Origin: a bacterium
GTDB taxonomy: Bacteria; Fidelibacterota; Marinisomatia; Marinisomatales; JAHJCW01
Length of the DNA: 16,270 nt
Direction: 5' to 3'
Assembly: GCA_030621275.1 (NCBI GenBank)
Contig: JAUXHY010000005.1
Span: 1 to 16,270 of the forward strand
Shown here: positions 1 to 6,240 of the stretch, piece by piece
How the letters are laid out: every line of letters begins with the position of its first letter
Numbering within the stretch: the stretch's first letter is position 1
The notes under the pieces: generated by a model
Told to the model about the DNA's origin: nothing
The model's database searches: none
The model's input: the letters and a program-made list of their open reading frames with translations, nothing else
Position numbers and translations under genes: made by a program

Positions 1-53
1 CTAATAGTGTTCTCTTCGTTATAAGCACAAATTATTGCTGAAACTTTTTTCAT
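1..53 (-). CDS. Family 2 glycosyltransferase, N-terminal fragment (cut by window edge)
   Basis: Reading the minus strand from the ATG at 53-51 gives MKKVSAIICAYNEENTI before the window ends. This is the typical first beta strand and nucleotide-binding turn of GT2 (GT-A fold) glycosyltransferases, which begin S-V-I-I-x-A-Y-N-E-E. The start codon overlaps the stop of the upstream patatin-like gene as TAATG, which implies translational coupling and membership of the same minus-strand operon. GT2 enzymes transfer sugars from nucleotide donors to lipids, polyprenyl phosphates or polysaccharides. A glycolipid or lipid-carrier substrate would suit the exporter and lipase neighbours, but this is inference. 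Only 17 codons are visible, so the subfamily and acceptor cannot be judged. Confidence 0.75.
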   Translation of the reverse strand, partial: MKKVSAIICAYNEENTI

Positions 54-940
54 TACACAGCTTGTTTTTTCCTGAGTTTATCTAAACTCTCCATTGTAAC
101 TTTCTTGCCTATCTCAATAACTTCAGTGGCTTTATAAAAATCAAACACACTGCAAGCATTTCTTGAAATCTCAATTAGTAAATCGGGTGGATTCTTCTCA
201 AGTGTTAACTTGGAAATCTGAGATAGCATAAGACCTGTTGTTTCACTAATAAGGTTAAAATAGCCTGTGCTTTCCTTTTTATGTACCGTAACAAGTTTGG
301 AAAGTTTCTTTTGAAAACCATTTAGCTTACCCCTGGTAAGTTTTTCAAAATACCCCCAATCGGGGTCATTATCAGTTGATTGTTGAAATGGAATTTGCGC
401 GATTACATTAACTGCAATAAGAATGTCACCTTCCTGTCGAAATACTCGATTGACTGGTAAAGGGTTTAAAACACCACCATCAACAAAGAGAGAGTCGTTT
501 TTTAACACAGGAGTGATGACAAAAGGTATTGAAATAGAAGCACGTATAGCTTCAAACAAACTACCTTCTGTTAATACGACTTCTTTTTTTTGACTCATGT
601 CGGTGACTACAGCAGCATACTTTATGGGCAAGTCCTGGATATTCTGATCAGGTATGAATTTTTGGATCTCTTTTAGAACTTTATCAGCTTTAATTATTCC
701 CTTTGTACTTAGCGTAAAATCAACCAGGTTGAACATATCCACTTTACTAAGGGAACATAACCATGATTCATATTCATCTAATTTGCCGGCTGCATATACC
801 CCTCCAACCAAAGCACCCATAGATGTGCCGGATATGGAGCTAATCTCATATCCTTGTTTTTCAAGCTCGCGGATTACTCCTATGTGTGCAGTTCCACGGG
901 CACCACCACTACCCAATACCAATGCTACTTTCTGTTTCAT
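53..940 (-). CDS. Patatin-like phospholipase (RssA/NTE-type)
   Basis: This 295-residue protein has all the patatin landmarks. A glycine-rich oxyanion loop GSGGARG lies at residues 10-16, the nucleophile elbow GTSMG at 38-42 (Ser40), and the catalytic DGG at 154-156 (Asp154), so the Ser-Asp dyad is intact. Patatin-like enzymes hydrolyse acyl esters of phospholipids or other lipids, usually at the membrane. There is no signal peptide, so action at the cytoplasmic face is likely. The length matches the short bacterial RssA-like group, with no cNMP-binding or surface-antigen domain. The ATG lies one base after the TGA of the LolA-like gene (TGAGATG), and the stop overlaps the next ATG, so the gene is embedded in the exporter operon. 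The lipid substrate is unknown; the context suggests it acts on, or recycles acyl chains from, the exported lipid. Confidence 0.9.
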   Translation of the reverse strand: MKQKVALVLGSGGARGTAHIGVIRELEKQGYEISSISGTSMGALVGGVYAAGKLDEYESWLCSLSKVDMFNLVDFTLSTKGIIKADKVLKEIQKFIPDQNIQDLPIKYAAVVTDMSQKKEVVLTEGSLFEAIRASISIPFVITPVLKNDSLFVDGGVLNPLPVNRVFRQEGDILIAVNVIAQIPFQQSTDNDPDWGYFEKLTRGKLNGFQKKLSKLVTVHKKESTGYFNLISETTGLMLSQISKLTLEKNPPDLLIEISRNACSVFDFYKATEVIEIGKKVTMESLDKLRKKQAV

Positions 941-941
941 C

Positions 942-1676
942 TCATTGTTTCAATTTTCTAACTGTAAACTCATCATCTGATAAACCTGCATCATAAATAA
1001 CATCAGACATCAACATGATTGTTTTGTGATTTTTCTTAAGGTCGGTCATTTCAATTTCTTCGGCATTCCAATATTTTCCAATTTGAATAAATTTATAGTT
1101 TGCCTCTTTTATTTTCTTATTTCCTCTATCATAATACCCCATATAAGTCGGATGATAAATGGTTTTGTGAACTTTGACTATTAACTTGGAATAAGCCGAT
1201 TTGGGAGACTTAGGTTTCAATTCCAGAATAAATACATCTTCTTCCGTATTTATAAGTGTGGGAGTGTATTTTTCAGAATATGGTATTGATTCCATATCAT
1301 CGTATGAAAAATCTGTTCCAGCAAAGTTTGTGTTTTTAACTGATGAGGATATTCTACGTTCTTTACCAAAAGCAGGCATATACAAATACATTACGTCATT
1401 TGGTAAGGATAGGACTGAAATTCCAGCCTGTGATGACGGAGCCGTAAATCGAAAAATACGTTTATCATTACCTTTTTGAATAACATTTGCTTCTCTGGTT
1501 TTTTGTTTCCCATTCTTATCGATTAATACAATCTCTGTTTTACCTGACACATCTTTAGCGGAATACATTACATCATCCATTTTCGTTAAAATGGAGTTTC
1601 CGTCTTGTGCTAATACATTAAATCCTGTTAAAAGAAATAATGTAATTACAATTACTAATGATTTTATTGTTTTCAT
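942..1676 (-). CDS. LolA-like periplasmic protein (outer membrane lipoprotein-sorting protein family) paired with RND1
   Basis: Using the ATG at 1676 gives a 244-residue secreted protein. A signal peptide covers about residues 1-23 (MKTIKS then a hydrophobic run ending NVLA-Q). The mature part is beta-rich and carries the family block FAGTDFSYDDMES (about 118-130), preceded by an 'RFTAP...G...YLYMPAFGKERRI' segment typical of the LolA-like PF17131 group. A GTG nine bases upstream (1685) is also in frame, but it lies inside the Shine-Dalgarno AAAGGTG, which sits six bases before the ATG, so the ATG is preferred. LolA-fold proteins bind acyl chains in a half-barrel and carry lipidated cargo across the periplasm. 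This group is often encoded next to MMPL/RND exporters, as here (27-nt gap after RND1). A carrier role for the RND1 substrate is inferred; the gene should not be called lolA itself. Confidence 0.85.
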   Translation of the reverse strand: MKTIKSLVIVITLFLLTGFNVLAQDGNSILTKMDDVMYSAKDVSGKTEIVLIDKNGKQKTREANVIQKGNDKRIFRFTAPSSQAGISVLSLPNDVMYLYMPAFGKERRISSSVKNTNFAGTDFSYDDMESIPYSEKYTPTLINTEEDVFILELKPKSPKSAYSKLIVKVHKTIYHPTYMGYYDRGNKKIKEANYKFIQIGKYWNAEEIEMTDLKKNHKTIMLMSDVIYDAGLSDDEFTVRKLKQ

Positions 1677-1682
1677 TTTAAA

Positions 1683-1689
1683 CACCTTT
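1683..1689 (-). promoter_or_regulatory. Ribosome binding site deciding the LolA-like start
   Basis: On the minus strand AAAGGTG lies six bases before ATG 1676. It contains the GTG that would otherwise be read as an earlier start, so translation from the ATG is more plausible. Confidence 0.6.
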
Positions 1690-1703
1690 TATTTAATAAA
1701 TTT

Positions 1704-3962
1704 TTAAACGACCTGTTCTTTTTTTCTATAATACAGGATTAGTAACACTGGCAATAAAGTTAAAGCCCCAAAACCTGAGCCAACCATACTCAATGCAATC
1801 AGTATCCCAAAGTTTTGCAGAGGTACCAGTTGTGAAAATATTAGGACCAGAAATCCGGCAGCTACCGATAAAACATTTATGACGATTGCCCTACCGCTTA
1901 TAATGATTGTTTCTTCCATGGCTTTATGCAAACTTTTGGTCTTTTTATGAACATGATTGAAATGAGTAATAACATGAATTGAATAATCAATTCCAATACC
2001 AAGTGCTATACTTGCAACAAGGACTGTTGCAATATCTAAAGGTATACCTGTTACCCCCATAAAACCGAAAAGGATTATTATTGTTGCAATTATAGGCATA
2101 GTTGCAAAAACGCCCTTCATTGGCGATCGCAATATCGAACCAACGATCAACAGCACCATAATTATTGCAATTACCAGGCTACTTATTTGACTGTCGAGCA
2201 GGCTTTTGTCTAATTGATGGTAAACAGTCGGTAAACCTGTCACTTCAATTTTACATTCTTCCGTGGAATTATCAGCAACAAAAGCATCCATATACGCCAC
2301 AAATTCAATCACTACATTACTTTCAGTCGCTCCAAAACTTGATTGAATGATTGCCTTATCAAGATCATCGGAAACAAGCTGAGGCATAATTTCCTGACCA
2401 TCAAGTAAAAACCATAACTGCTCAATTTTAGCTCTTTCATCCGGAATACGTTTACCCTCGCCCATTACATCATTCATTTCTTCTACAAGACCTGCAACTG
2501 ATTGGGTTCGTTTTATTGCAGAAAACGCTTTCATGTGAGTTTCTGTTTTTAGCATCATCTTAAGAACATCGGGACTTTGAATGTCCCCCTGGAACACAAC
2601 AAATATAGGTGATGACCCTCCGTATTTTTCCTGCATTATATCTTCTGTTACACGCGTAGGATTATCGCTTTTGAAGTACTCAGTCATATTTACTTCACGT
2701 TCTACTAGGAAAAGGCAACCTATACCAGTAAGCATTAGTAATCCCCAAGTATATAAAGTGTATTTGGGGTGTTTGATCAATAAATTTTTTAGAGGTATTA
2801 GAATAAATTTACTAATGATTGTCTGCTTCTCGCTAATATCCGTCTTAGTTTTTTCTCTACTTGCATACATAGAAAATACTGAAACCACCGCTGGAACAAA
2901 GAATAGCGATAGAATTACAGCGAAGAAAACTCCCAGTGCAGTAAAAATACCAAAGTCACGGATTATATTAAGATATGACCCAAAGACAAACGCAACAAAA
3001 CCAATCATGGTTGTTATCCCAGCAAGCAGGACTGGAACGGTAATATAGGTAACAGCTTCCACCAATGAATTTTCATGACCATGACCGCCAGGGGTGGTAT
3101 TTATTCGATTGACAACATGAATCGTATAGGCGCTTCCAATAGCGAGTAAAATGATTGGTGTGATGTTAGATATCATTGATAATTCATAGCCTAACAAAAC
3201 CATTATCCCCAAAACCCAGATTACTGACAAAGCCGCCGTTAACATAGGTAACACAACCCCACTAAAAGATCTGAAAGCCAGAAAGAGAATGAGTGTGATT
3301 AGAAAAAATGTTATCGGGAGTAATCTGGTCATATCGAGAACTATTAAGTCTGCTACATCATTTGCTACAAATGACAGTCCACCGAAGTACAGTTTCTCTG
3401 GTAGATCCAGTGCAACAATGGTTTCTTTAATATTTTTTGCTATGGCTTGTTTATCATCACCATCAAGCAAGGTAAACAGGATTAAAGTGGAAGTACCGTC
3501 TTCAGATACAATAGTACCATTATACATATCTTTTGACATCACCCTGGCTTTCAAAACCGCTAACGCTGAGTCCGTTTCCGGTAACTCGTATTCGTCAACC
3601 AGCGTACCTATTTCTATGCCCCATTCGCTGCCCTTAATATCGAGTACATTTGTGAGGCTGGTTACTGAAAATATACCATCCATTACTCTTAATTCGTCAG
3701 TAATTAGCTTGATATGTTCAATAACTTCATTGTTAAAAACATCTTCAGTTTCAATGATAATCATACCCATATCATTACCACCGAATTCTGTACCAATTTC
3801 TTTGAAAAGTAGAGCTGCAGGATCATCATCAGGTAACGAACTGATGACATCTACATCTATCTTTAGATCTTTGAGTTGATATCCAAGAAATGCTGTTACT
3901 CCAATAACCACGAAGATTATCAACCATTTAAATTTCACTGTTGTTTTTGCTAATTTGTCCAT
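1704..3962 (-). CDS. MMPL-type RND superfamily exporter (RND1)
   Basis: A 752-residue inner-membrane protein with the duplicated RND layout: TM1 at about 13-29, a large periplasmic loop, a five-helix block at about 210-365, TM7 at about 402-420, a second periplasmic loop, and a five-helix block at about 592-747. This is the size and topology of MMPL/'predicted exporter' RND proteins, which use the proton gradient to move hydrophobic substrates such as lipids. The C-terminal half keeps the GIDY motif (Asp659-Tyr660) of the MmpL proton relay; the matching N-terminal site reads GSAYTIH and lacks the Asp. The start ATG follows AAAGGCG. The gene heads a tight run with a LolA-like protein, a patatin and a GT2, and is preceded by three tandem 16-bp repeats and a copy of the tetR-operator-like sequence, suggesting TetR control. 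The substrate is not determinable from sequence; lipid or glycolipid is the context-based guess. Confidence 0.88.
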   Translation of the reverse strand: MDKLAKTTVKFKWLIIFVVIGVTAFLGYQLKDLKIDVDVISSLPDDDPAALLFKEIGTEFGGNDMGMIIIETEDVFNNEVIEHIKLITDELRVMDGIFSVTSLTNVLDIKGSEWGIEIGTLVDEYELPETDSALAVLKARVMSKDMYNGTIVSEDGTSTLILFTLLDGDDKQAIAKNIKETIVALDLPEKLYFGGLSFVANDVADLIVLDMTRLLPITFFLITLILFLAFRSFSGVVLPMLTAALSVIWVLGIMVLLGYELSMISNITPIILLAIGSAYTIHVVNRINTTPGGHGHENSLVEAVTYITVPVLLAGITTMIGFVAFVFGSYLNIIRDFGIFTALGVFFAVILSLFFVPAVVSVFSMYASREKTKTDISEKQTIISKFILIPLKNLLIKHPKYTLYTWGLLMLTGIGCLFLVEREVNMTEYFKSDNPTRVTEDIMQEKYGGSSPIFVVFQGDIQSPDVLKMMLKTETHMKAFSAIKRTQSVAGLVEEMNDVMGEGKRIPDERAKIEQLWFLLDGQEIMPQLVSDDLDKAIIQSSFGATESNVVIEFVAYMDAFVADNSTEECKIEVTGLPTVYHQLDKSLLDSQISSLVIAIIMVLLIVGSILRSPMKGVFATMPIIATIIILFGFMGVTGIPLDIATVLVASIALGIGIDYSIHVITHFNHVHKKTKSLHKAMEETIIISGRAIVINVLSVAAGFLVLIFSQLVPLQNFGILIALSMVGSGFGALTLLPVLLILYYRKKEQVV

Positions 3963-3969
3963 ATTCGCC

Positions 3970-4032
3970 TTTTAATTGTTTTGTATTTTAATCGTTTTAT
4001 ATTTTAATCGTTTTGTAGTCAGTTTTGGTCAA
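3970..4032 (-). promoter_or_regulatory. RND1 promoter region: three tandem 16-bp repeats plus TetR-operator-like site
   Basis: Between tetR and RND1 there are three head-to-tail 16-bp units (3970-3985, 3986-4001, 4002-4017). On the plus strand all fit TTTTAATYGTTTTRTA, with only two variable positions. The last unit runs into GTC, so TAATCGTTTTGTAGTC (4005-4020) matches 13 of 16 bases, in the same orientation, of TTATCGTTCTATAGTC in front of tetR (4647-4662). On the minus strand a TTGACC at 4032-4027 could serve as a -35 box, with an AT-rich, weak -10 near GATTAA at about 4009-4004. The operator-like copy would lie between them, a normal place for a repressor site. The repeats and the match are seen directly; binding by the TetR protein is inferred. 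Confidence 0.5.
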
Positions 4033-4041
4033 AAAAATTTA

Positions 4042-4620
4042 TTAAGCTAATCCTTTAGTAAGTATACCCATTAAACCTTCAAAATAAGGGGAATATTTTT
4101 CATATCTATTTTGTAAATAAAACGGGATTTCAAGTCCTTTAAAAATCATAATAAATATATCTAATAAGACATCCATATCTTTGATAGCTGCAAATTCCCC
4201 ATTATTAACTCCTTGTATTATTATCTTTTTTAAATTTTCTTTTTCCCACTCATCTAATTCATTTCTTAAATCATCAATAAAATCAAAATGTTCAAAGAAA
4301 TCTGCCTTTAAAGTTTCGTGATAGTTCGCAGCTTCATTTAGAACTTCCATTCTTTTTAAAAGATATTTTTTTAATTTTTTAGTAGCATCTAATTCTAAAT
4401 TGTCAACAATAACTGATAATTGACTCCTTAGAGCTTCCATTTCTTTAGATACAACCTCTCTAAACAAATCCTCCTTACTGGCAAAATGATAATATAATGA
4501 TCCTTTTGCCTTCCTTGCGATTTTTGCAATCTCATCCATAGAAGTTTTATGAAATCCAAAACGACTAAATAACTTAGTCGCAACACTTATAATTTTATCT
4601 CTTGTTTTTTCTATTGACAT
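4042..4620 (-). CDS. TetR/AcrR family transcriptional regulator
   Basis: This 192-residue protein has an N-terminal TetR helix-turn-helix at about residues 8-55, with the classic sequence FGFHKTSMDEIAKIARKAKG followed by SLYYHFASKEDLF. The remainder is an alpha-helical ligand-binding and dimerisation domain with the common 'GVNNGEF' turn. TetR proteins usually repress an adjacent transporter and are released by a small, often hydrophobic, ligand. The gene sits between two exporter modules on the same strand, with its own upstream promoter and palindrome, and ends 79 bases before RND1. Autorepression plus control of RND1 is the simplest reading, because related sequences occur in both upstream regions. 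No Shine-Dalgarno is visible before the ATG. The inducing ligand is unknown; a fatty acid or lipid would fit the neighbourhood but nothing in the sequence proves it. Confidence 0.93.
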   Translation of the reverse strand: MSIEKTRDKIISVATKLFSRFGFHKTSMDEIAKIARKAKGSLYYHFASKEDLFREVVSKEMEALRSQLSVIVDNLELDATKKLKKYLLKRMEVLNEAANYHETLKADFFEHFDFIDDLRNELDEWEKENLKKIIIQGVNNGEFAAIKDMDVLLDIFIMIFKGLEIPFYLQNRYEKYSPYFEGLMGILTKGLA

Positions 4621-4641
4621 TTCAAACTATTTAAACTATTT

Positions 4642-4662
4642 GACTATTATCGTTCTATAGTC
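4642..4662. promoter_or_regulatory. Candidate TetR operator (palindrome) in the tetR leader
   Basis: GACTAT (4642-4647) and ATAGTC (4657-4662) form an inverted repeat with a 9-bp spacer. Adding the flanking T bases, the arms match at 8 of 10 positions. It lies 22 bases upstream of the tetR ATG and just downstream of the predicted promoter, as expected for autorepression. The right half plus spacer recurs before RND1. Between the palindrome and the ATG, AAACTATTT is tandemly duplicated (4624-4641), giving further ACTATT copies of unknown meaning. Confidence 0.5.
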
Positions 4663-4667
4663 TAATT

Positions 4668-4698
4668 CAAATTTAATACATTAATTAATTAAAACAAA
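4668..4698 (-). promoter_or_regulatory. Candidate Bacteroidota-type promoter for tetR
   Basis: On the minus strand TTTG (4698-4695) is followed after exactly 19 bases by TAAATTTG (4675-4668). This fits the Bacteroidota consensus of TTTG, 19-21 bases, TAnnTTTG. Transcription would begin within the adjacent palindrome. The surrounding 109-bp gap (4621-4729) is AT-rich and shows no hairpin terminator for the upstream LolA-like gene, so read-through from the RND2 unit into tetR is possible. Confidence 0.4.
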
Positions 4699-4729
4699 TA
4701 AAAAATACAAGAAAGTTGTGGACTTATTT

Positions 4730-5536
4730 CTACGGTTTTACTAAAGATTCTTTATTAAAATAGCTATCGGATAAATCAATATTATATTTTATATCAGAAA
4801 CATCCATAACGGTATGCGAACCGGTTTGGATATTCTTCATTATTAGTTTTGTAGAAAAATTATAATTCTCAAAATTTTGATATTCACTAATAGTTAAAAC
4901 TTTAAATAGCTTGTTACTCTTATCATAGAATTCAACTCTGCGCAGTAACCAATTATCACTATCAATCCATACTAAGCGACGTTTATACTGCGTTTGCGTA
5001 TGACCAATTACTTCTACAATATAACAATGCTGGTCGTTCAGATTTTCCTCATCTTTTAAAAAATATTGCTCATTTGACTGGTTGAAGCTTTCCAAATCTT
5101 CATAAGAAAATTCTGTATTCATGAATCTTTGTGTTTTTGCTTTAGATTCAATCTGTTTTGCGGTTTTTAATTTAGGTAAAAATAACCACTGATCATTTCC
5201 CCCTGATCGATTTGACCAAATTAAAAACCCGGTTCCTTTAACAATATCCGGTTTTAGAAACCTTAATAGTGATTTACTTTTATACTTACCGGTATTATAC
5301 CTTTTAAGATACCTTACCATCTCACGCACACGTACTTTTTCTTTACCACGTTTTATTTCAGTATGCGTCAATTTAATATTCATCTTTGTAATTAATACTT
5401 TTTCAGAAGATTCCATATTGACAATTACATCACGACCAGTTAATTGTTCAGCTTGTAAGGCAACAGAAAATCCAAATGTCAAACTCAACAATATCTCTAC
5501 GAACATACTCCCCAAAAATGCTGTCAAATATTTCAC
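4730..5536 (-). CDS. LolA-like periplasmic protein paired with RND2
   Basis: This 268-residue secreted protein of the outer membrane lipoprotein-sorting (LolA-like) group is a distant relative of the protein at 942-1676. Both share the 'RF..P....G....LFLPKLK..K.I' pattern and the block F-M-N-T-E-F-S-Y-E-D-L-E-S (about 138-150 here). A hydrophobic N-terminal segment (about 4-29, ending ALQA) is a probable signal peptide. The start is GTG at 5536, preceded by AGAGGA that overlaps the stop of the SGNH gene. An ATG at codon 11 is an alternative that would still leave a signal peptide. The 8-nt spacing to the SGNH gene argues for one transcript with RND2. The likely role is binding and shuttling a lipid or lipidated substrate handled by RND2. 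This is inferred from the fold and pairing; no ligand is identifiable. Confidence 0.82.
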   Translation of the reverse strand: MKYLTAFLGSMFVEILLSLTFGFSVALQAEQLTGRDVIVNMESSEKVLITKMNIKLTHTEIKRGKEKVRVREMVRYLKRYNTGKYKSKSLLRFLKPDIVKGTGFLIWSNRSGGNDQWLFLPKLKTAKQIESKAKTQRFMNTEFSYEDLESFNQSNEQYFLKDEENLNDQHCYIVEVIGHTQTQYKRRLVWIDSDNWLLRRVEFYDKSNKLFKVLTISEYQNFENYNFSTKLIMKNIQTGSHTVMDVSDIKYNIDLSDSYFNKESLVKP

Positions 5537-5540
5537 TTCA

Positions 5541-5546
5541 TCCTCT
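5541..5546 (-). promoter_or_regulatory. Ribosome binding site supporting the GTG start of the second LolA-like gene
   Basis: AGAGGA on the minus strand overlaps the TAG stop of the SGNH gene and lies four bases before the GTG at 5536. An ATG in the same stretch is followed immediately by a stop, so GTG is the usable start. Confidence 0.5.
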
Positions 5547-6240
5547 AAAAGCTACAACCATCAAACAAAGATGGTTTCTGATTTTCATAATCTTCGACTG
5601 CTTCCCAATATTCATCATCTATTGATAAATATTCATTTTTCAAATGTTCGTATGCTGCAGTTCCTAGTAACTCTGAGCCTAAACTATTTGGGTGTATACC
5701 GTCATATGTCCAAAAGTGTGCAGGGTTGTCTCCTATCGCAGTTTTAAAATCTATTATAGTAAGCCCATATTTATTTGCAATCGCATCAATAACCACATTT
5801 AGTTCATCCATAGTAGCATTTGCTAATGTGACGTCTTTACCATTAACTGACACCCTATGAATAAGATAACCTAAAACGACTGTACTTAATTTTTTAAATT
5901 CTATAACCAAATGTTCATATTCAGATCTCCACTTATCTTTTCCGCCTTGGTCTGCCACAGAATACCATTCCCAATCATTAGCACCTAGTAGTAAAACTAC
6001 TCTTTCGGATTTTCTATTTATCACTACTTCATATTCTTCTTTATCCTTGTAAGCATTTTGAACAACACCAGCACCCGGAACTCCGTAGTTATGTACGCGC
6101 CATGTATAACCATTTTTTATCATTAAAGTATTGGCATACCCTGGATATCCATTTCGTGTAATTGAGCTACCCACACAGTCTATATATTGAGAGTTACTAA
6201 AAGCAATTAATATTAATATTGCAGATAATATTTTTTTCAT
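5545..6240 (-). CDS. SGNH/GDSL-type hydrolase, probably secreted
   Basis: This 231-residue protein carries the four SGNH blocks. Block I is VGSSIT with the presumed nucleophile Ser26 (Ser in place of the usual Asp of GDS). Block II is the Gly in NYGVPGAG (Gly53), block III is GAND (86-89, Asn88), and block V is DGIH (Asp180, His183). A short basic start and hydrophobic run (about 1-17) look like a signal peptide, so it probably acts in the periplasm, although the nucleophile then lies very close to the mature N-terminus. The family includes esterases, lipases and acyl or acetyl esterases acting on lipids and glycans. Its ATG overlaps the stop of RND2 as ATGA, indicating translational coupling, and a LolA-like gene follows at once. 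It is therefore likely to modify the substrate exported by RND2, for example by deacylation; the substrate itself is unknown. Confidence 0.85.
   Translation of the reverse strand: MKKILSAILILIAFSNSQYIDCVGSSITRNGYPGYANTLMIKNGYTWRVHNYGVPGAGVVQNAYKDKEEYEVVINRKSERVVLLLGANDWEWYSVADQGGKDKWRSEYEHLVIEFKKLSTVVLGYLIHRVSVNGKDVTLANATMDELNVVIDAIANKYGLTIIDFKTAIGDNPAHFWTYDGIHPNSLGSELLGTAAYEHLKNEYLSIDDEYWEAVEDYENQKPSLFDGCSF

Noticed and set aside
654..980. Long open frame on the plus strand opposite patatin
   Set aside because: It is antisense to a gene with complete catalytic motifs, has a low-complexity Ser/Pro/Thr composition typical of a shadow frame, and resembles no family.
1677..1685. GTG start three codons upstream of the LolA-like ATG
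   Set aside because: The GTG is part of the AAAGGTG ribosome site properly spaced to ATG 1676, and has no site of its own.
3289..3879. 196-codon plus-strand frame opposite RND1
   Set aside because: Ser/Ile-rich shadow of the RND1 coding strand with no motif, no ribosome site and no plausible role. The same holds for 2581-3048 and 1201-1479.
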